Of a DNA stretch of 64,000 bases, positions 16,252 to 25,040 are shown one piece after another; positions within the stretch are counted from its first letter, which is position 1, and every line of letters starts with the position of its first letter. Under the pieces are notes generated by a model that saw only the letters and a list, made by a program, of their open reading frames with translations, was not told the origin of the DNA and did not search any database. Source of the stretch: Bog-473 sp963809825 (lineage in GTDB: Bacteria > Actinomycetota > Acidimicrobiia > Acidimicrobiales > RAAP-2); NCBI GenBank assembly GCA_963809825.1, contig CAWELJ010000004.1, positions 496,001 through 560,000 on the forward strand. The letters are read 5' to 3'. A program made the translations under genes and the position numbers.

Positions 16252-18588
16252 CTACGAGCCGCTCGCCGCGATGATCGGCCCGTTGAGGTGGGTGGAGGAC
16301 ATGTCGCCGTCATTAGGGGCGTCGCCGAACGTGAAGACCTTGCCGAGCGCGTCGGTCACCCAGTAGCCACCCCCGTCGGATGTTGCGAAGATGGCCGTGG
16401 CGGGGTTGAATCCCCCGGTCACACCCGCCGCCACGCTGCCCAACGGGGCGGCGTCGCCGTAGGCGAAGACCTGCCCGTTGCCATCGAGGATCCAGTAACC
16501 CCTGCCGTCCGGGGTCGCCGCCGCCGAGGTGATGGGCGAGGCCTGGACTCCAGGAGCGCCAAAGTAGGGCGCGTCGCCGAACGTGTAGACACTGCCGGTG
16601 GCGGTGACCAGCCAGTAGCCGTTGCCGCTGGCATCGGGCATGACGGCCACCGCCGCGCCCGAACAGCCGCCGATGCCCGGGCACGAGCCGGCGAAACGGG
16701 CGTCGCCGAAGGCGAAGACACCACCGTCGGAGGCGACCATGAAGTAGCCCGCTTGGTCGTGGCTGGGCACCATGCCGACAATCGGCGCGTTGAGCGAGTA
16801 GGGCAGTCCCGAGCCGGCCGGGTGGAGGCCGAGCCCCGGGATCGAACCGTAGAACTGGGTGTCGCCGAAACTGAATACTCCGCCGTCGGACGCGTCGAGC
16901 CAGTACCCACCGCGGTTCGCGGTCGGCACGATGCCCACGACCGGGCGCTGCAGGGGGATGCCGCCCATCGAGCCGTGGAAGCCGGCCGAGCCGAAGGAGA
17001 AGATGCCCCCGTCGGAACCCACCAGCCAGTAACCGTGGGTGGGTACCGGTGGCGGCGGAGGTGCAGCCGCGACATCGATGGTGAAGGCCTGATGGGCATC
17101 CGGCGCCACGCCGTTCGTGGCGGTCACGGCGATCGGGTAGACGCCTACCGCCCCTGCGGCGGGAGCACCGGAGAGGACCCCGTTCGAGCTCAGCGAGGTC
17201 CCCGTCGGCAGCGGACCGGTCTCGGAGAACGTGGGAGGCGGCGACCCCGTCGCCGTGAACGAGAAGGTGCCGTGAGCACCCTCCGTGAAGGTCGTGCTCG
17301 TGCCACTGGTGATCACGGGAGCCACCCCCACGGTCAGCGCGTAGGCACCCAGGTCGCACGGAGCACCCCGGGGGACGCCGCGCTGGTCCAGCTGGCGACA
17401 GGAGGCAACGGGTTCCCCGAAAGCGGTAAACGCGAGTGGAATGACCGCCTGAGCCGGATTGTGCGCTCCGCTGCTCAGGGCGATGGTCTCGGTCGGCCCT
17501 CCGTTGTTCTGCAGCGGCCCGAGGAAACTGCCGATCGTCGCGGAGTCGCTGACGCTGTGGTTCGTGGCCGACAGCCCGCAGGTGCCGTCATCGTCCACGT
17601 TGTAATCCAGGTCGATGGGCGCGAGTCCATGGCACTCGGACACCGCCGGTGGACCACCGGCATCAGCCAGGATGTCAGCCGCCAGATTGAGCCCGCTCAC
17701 GTTCTCGATTGCGGTCCCATAACTTGTGGCCGAGTTGCCCGAGATCGTCGAATCGGTGATGGCGACCGAACCGGCCTCGTTGCTGACGCCCCCGCCGCCG
17801 CCATTGGTTCCGGTCGCCGTATTCCCTGAAATGGTCGAGTTGGCGATGATCTGACTGCCGCCAACGTTGACGATCCCACCACCTTCAGCGCCCGAACCGA
17901 CACCCCCCGCGGTGTTGCCCGAGATCGTGGAGCGGACGATCGTGTCAGAACCGCTGGCATCGGTAGCGATGCCCCCGCCCGAGCCGCCGATAAACCCGCT
18001 TCCAGGAGCGCTGTTCCCCGAGACGGTGGAATCGATGAGGTTGAAGTAGCTGTCGTTGCCGATACCCCCGCCCGAATTCGTGGCCGTATTGCCCGAGATG
18101 GTGGAGTCGGTGATGGTGGCGTCTCCGCCCTGCATGAAGATCCCGCCTCCAAAGGGTGCGCTGCCGCCGGTGATCGTCAACCGGTTCACCGTCAGAAGAG
18201 CGGTGCCCTCTGTCGTGATCACCGGGCCCTTGCCCGTACCGTCGAGCTCGGCCGGGCTCCCGGCGGGGTCCTGCGCAATGGTCACCGACTGGTTGTTGAC
18301 CACAACGTTGTCGTCGATCGTCCCCGAGACCAGGATGGTGTCGGCGAGGCCGGCCTGGGTGAGGGCGTAGGACACGGTCGCACAAGGTGCGACCGACGTC
18401 GTGCACGTTCCGCTGTCGGTTCCGGTACTTGACACATACAAGGTGCTGGTGGTCGCGCCTACCGAGCCGCCGGCGCCGAGCACTGCCAACGTGCCGGCCA
18501 GCAGCATCGCCACCGCGGCAACCTGGACCCGGAACGGACCTATTCCCGAGCGGCCGGGCCGCCGTTGCTTCCGAGGCGCACCGTTCAC
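16252..18588 (-). CDS. Secreted beta-helix protein with GYW/DGG/FG repeats
   Basis: A 778-residue exported protein. After a basic start (NGAPRKQRRPGRSG) comes a signal or anchor segment to about residue 45 (GSVGATT). Residues about 50-370 form a right-handed parallel beta-helix with ladder repeats such as STISGNTAT, TIVRSTISGNTAGG and ITDSTISGNSAT. Residues about 380-490 hold an Ig-like putative-Ig domain (PVITSGTSTTFTEG...TFSETGPLPTGTSL). The last 260 residues contain six copies of GYWL-x4-GG-x-FSFG-x-A-x-F-x-GS. This repeat type is common in Acidimicrobiia surface proteins and may form a propeller. No catalytic residues were recognised, so an adhesion or matrix role is a guess. Confidence 0.85.
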   Translation of the reverse strand: MNGAPRKQRRPGRSGIGPFRVQVAAVAMLLAGTLAVLGAGGSVGATTSTLYVSSTGTDSGTCTTSVAPCATVSYALTQAGLADTILVSGTIDDNVVVNNQSVTIAQDPAGSPAELDGTGKGPVITTEGTALLTVNRLTITGGSAPFGGGIFMQGGDATITDSTISGNTATNSGGGIGNDSYFNLIDSTVSGNSAPGSGFIGGSGGGIATDASGSDTIVRSTISGNTAGGVGSGAEGGGIVNVGGSQIIANSTISGNTATGTNGGGGGVSNEAGSVAITDSTISGNSATSYGTAIENVSGLNLAADILADAGGPPAVSECHGLAPIDLDYNVDDDGTCGLSATNHSVSDSATIGSFLGPLQNNGGPTETIALSSGAHNPAQAVIPLAFTAFGEPVASCRQLDQRGVPRGAPCDLGAYALTVGVAPVITSGTSTTFTEGAHGTFSFTATGSPPPTFSETGPLPTGTSLSSNGVLSGAPAAGAVGVYPIAVTATNGVAPDAHQAFTIDVAAAPPPPPVPTHGYWLVGSDGGIFSFGSAGFHGSMGGIPLQRPVVGIVPTANRGGYWLDASDGGVFSFGDTQFYGSIPGLGLHPAGSGLPYSLNAPIVGMVPSHDQAGYFMVASDGGVFAFGDARFAGSCPGIGGCSGAAVAVMPDASGNGYWLVTATGSVYTFGDAPYFGAPGVQASPITSAAATPDGRGYWILDGNGQVFAYGDAAPLGSVAAGVTGGFNPATAIFATSDGGGYWVTDALGKVFTFGDAPNDGDMSSTHLNGPIIAASGS

Positions 18589-18767
18589 TTGCTCTGCTCC
18601 CTTTGATTCGCTTCGGAGAATGCCGGTCCAACGTCAGTTGCAGACCGGCACCCTATATGGGAGACGATGCACTGCAGCGGTAATCGCACGGTAAAGCGGC
18701 GCGTACTCCCACGACGACCGCGGGGAGGCATTCGAGCTCCGAGCTTGACGAAACGACAGTGAGGCCG

Positions 18768-18784
18768 ATACCCTCTAGGGGTAT
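18768..18784 (+). promoter_or_regulatory. CsoR-type operator
   Basis: ATACCCTCTAGGGGTAT is a near-perfect inverted repeat 20 bp before csoR. It matches the published CsoR operator type (ATACCCC-N-GGGGTAT centred on CTAG) with one central base changed. It therefore probably binds the CsoR encoded directly downstream and silences the csoR-permease operon until metal is bound. Confidence 0.85.
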
Positions 18785-18804
18785 TAGGTAGAGGGAGGTG
18801 CGCC

Positions 18805-19089
18805 GTGCGCCCTGGCTACATCGACGACAAGGAAGTCATCCAGAAGCGCTTGCGCAAGGTGGAGGGCCAGGTGCGCGGGCTGCAACGCATGGTCGACGAG
18901 GACCGATACTGCATCGAGATCCTCGAGCAGGTGTCCGCTGCCACCAAGGCACTCCAGGCCGTCGCCCTCGAGCTCCTCGATGACCATCTGGCGCACTGCG
19001 TGTCTGACGCCGTCCGCAAGGGCGGTAACGAGGCGACCGAGAAGCTCAACGAGGCTTCCGCAGCCATCGGCCGTCTCGTCCGTTCCTGA
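18805..19089 (+). CDS. csoR: CsoR-family copper/metal-sensing repressor
   Basis: A 94-residue all-helical repressor of the CsoR/RcnR/FrmR family. Cys36, His61 and Cys65 sit at exactly the positions that bind Cu(I) in M. tuberculosis CsoR, in DRYCIEILEQVSAATKAL and DDHLAHCVSD. The family releases DNA on metal binding. The start at GTG 18805 follows GGAGG. The operator at 18768-18784 and the permease gene 5 bp downstream show the probable regulon. Other CsoR relatives sense sulfide or persulfide with two cysteines; the third ligand His61 argues for Cu(I). Confidence 0.93.
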   Translation: MRPGYIDDKEVIQKRLRKVEGQVRGLQRMVDEDRYCIEILEQVSAATKALQAVALELLDDHLAHCVSDAVRKGGNEATEKLNEASAAIGRLVRS

Positions 19090-19094
19090 CAGAC

Positions 19095-20405
19095 ATGCTG
19101 GCCACCGCCAGCCTCGTGGTGGATATCGGGCGCTCGCTGCGCGAGGCGTTCTTCATGTTCTGGTTCACCTTGTGGCCTCTCATCCTCGGGTTCGGGCTGT
19201 CGGGGGCGGTCCAGGCCTTCGTCAGCCGCGACTCGATGCAAAAGAAGCTGGGCGATCACCGGCCGTTGGCCGTCGTGAGGGCATCGGCCTACGGCATCGT
19301 GTCCTCGTCGTGCTCCTACGCGGCGTCGGCCATGAGCAAGTCCCTCTTCGTCAAGGGCGCCGACTACATCGCCGCCATGGTGTTCATGTTCGCCTCGACC
19401 AACCTCGTCCTCGAGCTCGGCATCGTGCTCATCGTGCTCATGGGTTGGCAGTTCGCCGTCAGCGAGTTCGTCGGTGGCATCATCATGATCTCCTTGCTCG
19501 CCACCCTCGGTGCCCTGTGGTTGCGGGGGCGTCGGATCGTCGAAGCCCGCGAACGGCTCACCAGCGAGAGCGACTCCGGAGAACACCAGCACGGGCCAGC
19601 CGGGGACGCTGGACTGCAACGCCAGCCCTGGTCGGTGCGGCTGCGCTCCAAGGCCGGGTGGGCGGACAGCGCCACCTACACCATGTCGGACCTCACCATG
19701 CTTCGACGAGAGCTGGTCATCGGCTACACGGTGGCCGGGTTCCTGGCCGTCCTCGTACCCACCTCGGTCTGGCAGGCGGTCTTCATCAGCGGCCACGGCT
19801 TCTGGACGAGCCTGGAGAACGCCATCGTCGGCCCGTTCATTGCCATCATCAGCTTCGTCTGCTCCATCGGCAACGTGCCCTTGGCCGCAGCGCTGTGGAG
19901 CGGCGGCATCTCCTTCGGCGGCGTGATCTCGTTCATCTTCGCCGACCTGATCGCCTTCCCACTGCTGATGATCTACCGCCGGTACTACGGCACCCGGCTC
20001 ATGCTGCGCATGCTGGCGGTCTTCTGGGCCCTCATGTCGACGGCGGGCCTCATCACCGAGGGGATCTTCGGAGCCGCCGGGCTGATTCCCACGGTCCGTC
20101 CGACCACGATCGCGCCGGCCCACTTCTCGTGGAACTACACGACCTATCTCAACATCGTCTTCCTGGCGTTGTTCGGCTTGTTGTACTGGACCTATCGCAA
20201 CCGGGAGCGCTTGGGGGCCGGGACCGGGTACGCCAAGGATCCCGTCTGCGGCATGCAGGTCGAGATCGCCCACGCCCCGGCGTCGCTCCGACACGCGGGC
20301 GAGCGGTACTACTTCTGCTCGGACCACTGCGCCGATCGCTTCGGGACGGAGCCCGAGGTGAATCAGCCGGTGGAAACCGGGCGGCACGACAATGCCGGCC
20401 ACTGA
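19095..20405 (+). CDS. UPF0718/ArsP-like permease with C-terminal YHS domain
   Basis: A 436-residue membrane protein. It has a permease core of about eight hydrophobic segments (for example LILGFGLSGAVQAFV, YGIVSSSCSYAASAM, IVGPFIAIISFVCSIGNVPL), with Cys in helices as seen in the DUF318/UPF0718 family, which includes ArsP. A hydrophilic loop (about 160-200) contains HQH. The last 60 residues form a YHS/TRASH-like metal-binding domain (DPVCGMQVEIAHAPASLRH, then YYFCSDHCADRF) with Cys4-type ligands. The CsoR operator and repressor directly upstream indicate metal-induced efflux, probably copper, with the YHS module as metal acceptor. Substrate not proven. Confidence 0.83.
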   Translation: MLATASLVVDIGRSLREAFFMFWFTLWPLILGFGLSGAVQAFVSRDSMQKKLGDHRPLAVVRASAYGIVSSSCSYAASAMSKSLFVKGADYIAAMVFMFASTNLVLELGIVLIVLMGWQFAVSEFVGGIIMISLLATLGALWLRGRRIVEARERLTSESDSGEHQHGPAGDAGLQRQPWSVRLRSKAGWADSATYTMSDLTMLRRELVIGYTVAGFLAVLVPTSVWQAVFISGHGFWTSLENAIVGPFIAIISFVCSIGNVPLAAALWSGGISFGGVISFIFADLIAFPLLMIYRRYYGTRLMLRMLAVFWALMSTAGLITEGIFGAAGLIPTVRPTTIAPAHFSWNYTTYLNIVFLALFGLLYWTYRNRERLGAGTGYAKDPVCGMQVEIAHAPASLRHAGERYYFCSDHCADRFGTEPEVNQPVETGRHDNAGH

Positions 20406-20448
20406 TGCATCGGATCCAACTCGGGCCCCCAAGGAGGCAACCAGTCCC

Positions 20449-20580
20449 ATGAAAGGGGCACCCATCATCGAGCAGGTCGACAAGATGGTCGAGTCGGGCC
20501 GCATCACCGAGGAGGAGGCGGACCACTACCTCGAGCGTCTCCGCAAAGGTGAGCATCCCAAGGGTTGCGGGCGAGCCTGA
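20449..20580 (+). CDS. 43-residue protein with SHOCT-like motif
   Basis: A very short gene starting ATG 20449, with AAGGAGG 11 nt upstream and 43 bp after the permease stop. The product is a charged amphipathic helix (VDKMVESGRITEEEADHYL) and a tail EHPKGCGRA with one Cys. The GRITEEEAD segment resembles the SHOCT motif that follows many membrane or regulatory domains. A longer ATG (20392) overlaps the permease gene and lacks a site. It may be a metal-related accessory in the csoR operon; function is unknown. Confidence 0.55.
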   Translation: MKGAPIIEQVDKMVESGRITEEEADHYLERLRKGEHPKGCGRA

Positions 20581-20778
20581 GAAAGCACAGGCCCCGCAAA
20601 CACTCCGACACGTGAAGTGTGGCGCGCCAAGGCGGGGGGCGGGGCCGGGTCACGCTCGAGGGACATCCCGACCTGGCCAACAAGAGGTCGGCGTTCCCCT
20701 AGGCTTCCTGCCGGAGCCAGCCGGCGACCATGGCCAGAGTATGGACAACGGTCCTGGTCGCACGGCGAAACTCCTGCT

Positions 20779-20867
20779 GGAGAGGTGCGAGAGCGGCCGA
20801 ATCGGACTCACTGCTAATGAGTTGACCTGGGTAACCGGGTCCGAGGGTTCAAATCCCTCCCTCTCCG
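20779..20867 (+). tRNA. tRNA-Ser (GCU anticodon)
   Basis: GGAGAGG (20779-20785) pairs with CCTCTCC (20860-20866). The anticodon arm ACTCA-CTGCTAA-TGAGT gives GCT at 20813-20815. A long variable arm (about 20821-20841) is typical of serine tRNA, and the T-arm is GAGGG-TTCAAAT-CCCTC. CCA is not encoded. Confidence 0.93.
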
Positions 20868-20910
20868 CTCGGGGGGTCGGGCACCTGGTGCCGGACATCC
20901 CGGATCGATC

Positions 20911-20928
20911 GGCCCGCCCCGGCGGGCC
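20911..20928 (+). terminator. Hairpin downstream of tRNA-Ser
   Basis: GGCCCGC and GCGGGCC form a 7-bp GC stem with a 4-nt loop 44 bp after the tRNA. It is a plausible terminator between the tRNA and rimO, but no T-tract is present. Confidence 0.4.
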
Positions 20929-20960
20929 CGCCGTGCACCGTCACCCGGCGGACCGGCCTG

Positions 20961-22355
20961 GTGCGAGGAGTGAGTGCAAGACGCGTGGGCCGCTACTGGC
21001 TGCAGACCCTGGGGTGCCCCAAGAACCAGGTGGACTCCGACAAATTGGAGGGCTACCTCGAGGCGCAGGGATACGGTCGCGCCCCGGGCCCCGACACCGC
21101 CGACCTCGTCGTCGTCAACACCTGCGCGTTCATCGACGCCGCCCGTCAGGAGTCGATCGACACCGTCCTGGGCCTGGCCGACGTACGGCGGGACGGGGCG
21201 CGCCTCGTCGTGACCGGCTGTATGGCCGAGCGCTACGGCGACGAGCTGCGCGACGCCCTCCCCGAGGTGGACCTGGTGGCCGGGTTCGGCCGGGACCTGA
21301 CCGGTGCGCCGGGCGCGCCCGGCGCACCGGTGGGCGCCGTCCCCGTCACCCTCGGCACGGCCCGCACCGCGTCGGAAGCCGGCACGACCCACGCCTTCGA
21401 CCTCCTCGAGCTGCCCCGCCCCGCTTCGCGCTCACCCTGGGCCTACGTCAAGGTCGCCGAGGGCTGTGACCGCATCTGCGGCTTCTGCGCCATCCCGTCC
21501 TTCCGGGGCAAGCAGCGCTCGCGCGCGAACGACGAGGTGCTGGCCGAGGTCGACGCCTTGCTCACTCCGGCGCCCGGCGCGCCGCCGCTGCGCGAGATCG
21601 TCCTCGTCGCGCAGGACCTCGCCTCCTACGGCCGGGACCGGTCCGGCCCCGGGCGGCGCACCCGCACGGCCAACGGCCCGTCGCCCATCGCGGCCCTCAC
21701 CCGCGCCGTCTCGGCCCGGGTCGAGCGCACCCGGTTGCTCTACCTCTACCCCTCCGGCCTGACCGACGAGCTCATCGAGGCCGTCCTCGGCACCGGCGTG
21801 CCCTACTTCGACCTCTCGTTGCAGCACGTGTCCCGCCCGCTGCTGGCACGCATGCGCCGTTGGGGCGACGGCGAGCGCTTCCTGCGCCGCATTGCCGACA
21901 TCAGGGCCGCGGACGCGGACGCCACCTTCCGTTCCTCTTTCATCCTCGGCTACCCGGGCGAGACCGAGCGCGATCACGACCTGCTGCTGCAATTCCTGCA
22001 CGAGGCCCAGCTCGACTGGGCCGGGTTCTTCCCCTTCTCCAACGAGGAGGGCACCCACGCCGCCGGGCTCGAGGGCCAGGTCGCTCCGGAGCTGGCCCTC
22101 GAGCGCCTGCGCGAGTGCGCCGAGCTGCAGGACGCCGTCACCGCGGCCAAGCGGGACCTCCTCATCGGCGAAGTGCGCCGCGTGCTCGTCGACGCGCCGG
22201 GCCGGGGCCGCACCGTGCACGAGGCGCCCGAGATCGACGGCATCGTGCACGTCCCGGCCGACCTCCCGGTCGGCGGCCTCGTCGACCTGCTCATCACCGG
22301 CGCGGAGGGGCCCGACCTCCACGGCCTCCCGGTGCACGATCGCGAGCTCGTATGA
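20961..22355 (+). CDS. rimO: Ribosomal protein S12 methylthiotransferase RimO
   Basis: A 464-residue radical-SAM enzyme that adds a methylthio group to the conserved Asp of ribosomal protein S12. The N-terminal MTTase domain has cluster ligands Cys19 (QTLGCPKNQVDS), Cys55 (NTCAFID) and Cys87 (VTGCMAE). The radical-SAM motif C-x3-C-x2-C is Cys169/173/176 (EGCDRICGFCAIP). The QTLGCPKN start of the domain and FRGKQRSR distinguish RimO from MiaB. A proline/glycine-rich loop (GAPGAPGAP, about 115-123) is lineage-specific. Three in-frame GTG starts (20961, 20970, 20985) compete; none has an ideal site, and the last gives the standard RimO N-terminus. pgsA follows with an ATGA overlap. Confidence 0.93.
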   Translation: MRGVSARRVGRYWLQTLGCPKNQVDSDKLEGYLEAQGYGRAPGPDTADLVVVNTCAFIDAARQESIDTVLGLADVRRDGARLVVTGCMAERYGDELRDALPEVDLVAGFGRDLTGAPGAPGAPVGAVPVTLGTARTASEAGTTHAFDLLELPRPASRSPWAYVKVAEGCDRICGFCAIPSFRGKQRSRANDEVLAEVDALLTPAPGAPPLREIVLVAQDLASYGRDRSGPGRRTRTANGPSPIAALTRAVSARVERTRLLYLYPSGLTDELIEAVLGTGVPYFDLSLQHVSRPLLARMRRWGDGERFLRRIADIRAADADATFRSSFILGYPGETERDHDLLLQFLHEAQLDWAGFFPFSNEEGTHAAGLEGQVAPELALERLRECAELQDAVTAAKRDLLIGEVRRVLVDAPGRGRTVHEAPEIDGIVHVPADLPVGGLVDLLITGAEGPDLHGLPVHDRELV

Positions 22356-22963
22356 GCGACGCCACCCACGAGCACCCCGCCCACCCCGGTCCCCCGGGCC
22401 ACCCCGGATTCACCTTCGGTCCCAGCGCGCTGGTGACCCCGGCCAATGCGGTCACCGTCGCCCGCCTCCTCGCCGCGCCCGTCTATGTCGTGATGCTCGT
22501 GGTGTGGGGCGCGTCCTGGGTCAACGTCGTGGTCGGCCTCGTGCTCGCCGGCAGCGACGGGCTCGATGGCTACATGGCCCGCCGCCACGGCACCACCCGC
22601 TCGGGCGCCTTCCTCGACCCGCTGGCCGACAAGGCGTGCGTCCTTGGCGCCATGTTCACCCTGGCCGCGCAGGGTCACCTGCCCTGGCTGCCGGTCATCC
22701 TCATCGCGATCCGCGAGGTCGGGATGCAGCTGTACCGCTCTTGGGTCGGCCGCCGGGGCGTGTCGATCCCGGCCCGCAAGTCGGCCAAGCTCAAGACCCT
22801 GGTGCAGGACATCGCGATCGGCACCGTCATCATCCCGCCGCTCGCGCACCAGCACACGCTGCAGGTCGCCATGATCTGGTTCGCCTGCGCCCTCACCCTC
22901 TACACCGGCGCCGAGTACGTGCTCGACGGCCGGCGGGCGCTGCACCGCCCGGCCGCACCATGA
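22352..22963 (+). CDS. pgsA: CDP-alcohol phosphatidyltransferase (PgsA family)
   Basis: An integral membrane enzyme of 203 residues that transfers a phosphatidyl group from CDP-diacylglycerol, probably to glycerol-3-phosphate for phosphatidylglycerol synthesis. The CDP-alcohol motif D-G-x2-A-R-x8-G-x3-D-x3-D is read as GLDGYMARRHGTTRSGAFLD followed by PLADK. A histidine/proline-rich extension (THEHPAHPGPPGHPG) precedes the first helix. It overlaps rimO by 4 bp (ATGA) and is followed 4 bp later by cinA, the usual actinobacterial order. The head-group acceptor cannot be decided from sequence alone. Confidence 0.9.
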   Translation: MSDATHEHPAHPGPPGHPGFTFGPSALVTPANAVTVARLLAAPVYVVMLVVWGASWVNVVVGLVLAGSDGLDGYMARRHGTTRSGAFLDPLADKACVLGAMFTLAAQGHLPWLPVILIAIREVGMQLYRSWVGRRGVSIPARKSAKLKTLVQDIAIGTVIIPPLAHQHTLQVAMIWFACALTLYTGAEYVLDGRRALHRPAAP

Positions 22964-22967
22964 GGTC

Positions 22968-24239
22968 ATGCCCGTGAGGATCGAGATCGTGGCGGTGGGC
23001 ACCGAGCTACTGCTGGGCCAGATCGCGGACACCAATTCGGCTTGGCTGGGCGACCGTCTCGCCGCCAACGGCGTGGACTCGCACTTCCACCAGGCGGTGG
23101 GCGACAACCACGGCCGCATCACCCTGGCGCTGCGCACCGCGCTGGCGCGGAGCGACGGGGTCATCGTGTGCGGCGGCCTCGGGCCCACCCAGGACGACAT
23201 CACCCGTGAGGCCATCGCGGCGGTCATGAACGTCGAGCTCGTCCGTGACCCCGAGATCGTCGAGCGCATCGAGGCCTTCTTCGCCGCCCGCGGCCGCCCA
23301 ATGTCGGCCAACAACGCGAGCCAGGCCGACGTGCCGCGCGGCGCCACCGTCATTCCGCAGCAGGGCGGCACCGCTCCCGGCCTCATCTGCCCGCTCGGGA
23401 ACAAGGTCGTCTACGCGGTGCCGGGCGTCCCCTACGAGATGGCCGAGATGTTCGACCGCGCCATCCTGCCCGACCTGCGCGCCCGCATGGCAGAGACCGG
23501 TGAGGAGGGCGTCATCGCGAGCCGCGTCCTGCGCAGCTGGGGGGCGAGCGAGTCCGCGCTCGCCGAGGCCCTGCAGGACCGCATCGACGCGCTCGATGCC
23601 GGCGGCGACGTCACGCTCGCCTTCCTGGCGTCGGGGATCGAGGGAATCAAGGTGCGCATCACGGCCCGGGCGCGCACGGCCGACGACGTCACGGCGCTGC
23701 TGGACAAGGAAGAGGCCGAGGTGCGCCGCGCCATCAACGAGCGCCTGGGCGACATCGTGTTCGGCGTCGACGACGAGTCCATGGAGGTGGCGGTGGCGCA
23801 GCGACTGGTCGGGCGTGGCCTGACCTTCGGGGTGGCCGAGTCGCTCACCGGTGGCCTCATCGCTTCCCGCCTCGTCAACGTGCCCGGCGCCTCGACCTGG
23901 TTCCGCGGCGGGGTCGTGGCGTACGACTCGCAGGTCAAGTTCGACGTCCTCGGCGTGCCCGTCGGGCCGGTGGTCACCGAGCCGGCCGCGGCGGCCATGG
24001 CCGAAGGCGCCGCCCGGGTGACCGGCGCCGACGTGGGCCTCGGCATCACGGGGGTGGCCGGGCCCGACGAGCAGGAGGGCGTGGCGCCGGGCACCATATT
24101 CGTGGGGCTGGCCCTCCCCGGCGAGCCCACCCAGACCCGCCAGCTGCGGGTGCCGGGCGACCGGGAACGCGTCCGCCAGTACGGGGCCATTTCGGCCCTC
24201 GACCTGCTCCGACGCGCTCTCGACGCCCCCTTGACCTGA
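22968..24239 (+). CDS. cinA: CinA-family protein (competence/damage-inducible)
   Basis: A 423-residue two-domain protein. Residues 1-170 are the MoaB/MogA-like COG1058 domain (EIVAVGTELLLGQIADTNS, CGGLGPTQDDITREA, PGVPYEMAEMF), associated with ADP-ribose pyrophosphatase activity. The C-terminal about 160 residues are the PncC-like NMN amidohydrolase domain (VAESLTGGLIASRL, GASTWFRGGVVAYD, GLGITGVAGP). The full-length two-domain form is present. It probably recycles pyridine nucleotides. It is the last gene of the rimO-pgsA-cinA operon; in many actinobacteria recA follows closely, but here about 8.5 kb intervene. Confidence 0.93.
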   Translation: MPVRIEIVAVGTELLLGQIADTNSAWLGDRLAANGVDSHFHQAVGDNHGRITLALRTALARSDGVIVCGGLGPTQDDITREAIAAVMNVELVRDPEIVERIEAFFAARGRPMSANNASQADVPRGATVIPQQGGTAPGLICPLGNKVVYAVPGVPYEMAEMFDRAILPDLRARMAETGEEGVIASRVLRSWGASESALAEALQDRIDALDAGGDVTLAFLASGIEGIKVRITARARTADDVTALLDKEEAEVRRAINERLGDIVFGVDDESMEVAVAQRLVGRGLTFGVAESLTGGLIASRLVNVPGASTWFRGGVVAYDSQVKFDVLGVPVGPVVTEPAAAAMAEGAARVTGADVGLGITGVAGPDEQEGVAPGTIFVGLALPGEPTQTRQLRVPGDRERVRQYGAISALDLLRRALDAPLT

Positions 24240-24326
24240 GCGCCCGCGCTCACAGGGGGCCCACAGCGGGGTCACACTGGATGACGAGTCCCGGGCGCGA
24301 GGCTGTGGCACAGGGAGGTGCGACCA

Positions 24327-25040
24327 GTGAAGACCGAGAACGGACCGCGGGTGCTGGTGGTGGACGACGAGCCCTCGATCGTCGACGCCGTGGCGACGTC
24401 GCTGCGCTACGAGGGGTTCACCGTCGACGAGGCGATGACGGGGCGCAAGGCCCTGGCCCAGGCACAGGAGGACCCGCCGGACCTGGTGATCCTCGATGTG
24501 ATGCTGCCCGACCTCGACGGTCTCGAGGTGACGCGGCGCCTGCGCGCCGACGGCCTACGGGTGCCCGTCCTCTTCCTCACGGCCCGCGACACGCTGTCGG
24601 ACAAGCTGGCCGGTCTCACGGTCGGGGGTGACGACTACGTCACCAAGCCGTTCGCGCTGGCCGAGGTGATCGCGCGGGTCCATGCGATCCTGCGGCGCAC
24701 CGGCTACGAGCCCGAGGACGACGGCATCCTCCGCTTCTCGGACGTCGAGCTCGACGAGAGCGCGCACGAGGTACGGCGCGCCGGCAACACGATCAACCTC
24801 ACGGCGACCGAGTTCAACCTCCTGCGCTACTTCATGCTGAACCCGCGCCACGTGCTGTCGAAGGCGCAGATCCTCGACCACGTCTGGCACTACGACTTCG
24901 GCGGGGACGGCAACGTCGTGGAGACCTACGTCAGTTACCTTCGCAAGAAGCTCGAGAAGTTCGGGCCACCGCTCATCCACACCATCCGCCTGGTCGGCTA
25001 CACGCTGCGCGAGCCCGAATCCGCCAACGGGGCAGCCTGA
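24327..25040 (+). CDS. OmpR-family response regulator
   Basis: A 237-residue regulator: receiver domain with acidic pair DDE (13-15), phosphoacceptor Asp57 (LVILDVMLPDLDG), Thr in FLTARD and Lys in YVTKPF; then a winged helix (about 130-228) with LTATEFNLLRYFMLNPRHVLS (one motif, shown to 21 would exceed limits, so read as LTATEFNLLRY plus FMLNPRHVLS) and YVSYLRKKLEKFG. GTG 24327 has GGGAGG at 8 nt; GTG 24318 overlaps that site. The kinase gene starts directly after its stop. It resembles mycobacterial TrcR/MprA. It likely controls the glycosyltransferase genes that follow. Confidence 0.93.
   Translation: MKTENGPRVLVVDDEPSIVDAVATSLRYEGFTVDEAMTGRKALAQAQEDPPDLVILDVMLPDLDGLEVTRRLRADGLRVPVLFLTARDTLSDKLAGLTVGGDDYVTKPFALAEVIARVHAILRRTGYEPEDDGILRFSDVELDESAHEVRRAGNTINLTATEFNLLRYFMLNPRHVLSKAQILDHVWHYDFGGDGNVVETYVSYLRKKLEKFGPPLIHTIRLVGYTLREPESANGAA

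Noticed and set aside
16216..17829. 537-codon plus-strand frame
   Set aside because: Antisense shadow of the repeat-containing secreted protein gene, which has clear domains and signal peptide.
18816..20507. 563-codon minus-strand frame
   Set aside because: Antisense to csoR and the permease gene, both supported by conserved residues and an operator.
20581..20778. Gap before tRNA-Ser examined for genes or att sites
   Set aside because: No supported reading frame, and no integrase gene or repeat of the tRNA 3' end found nearby, so an integrated element is not supported.
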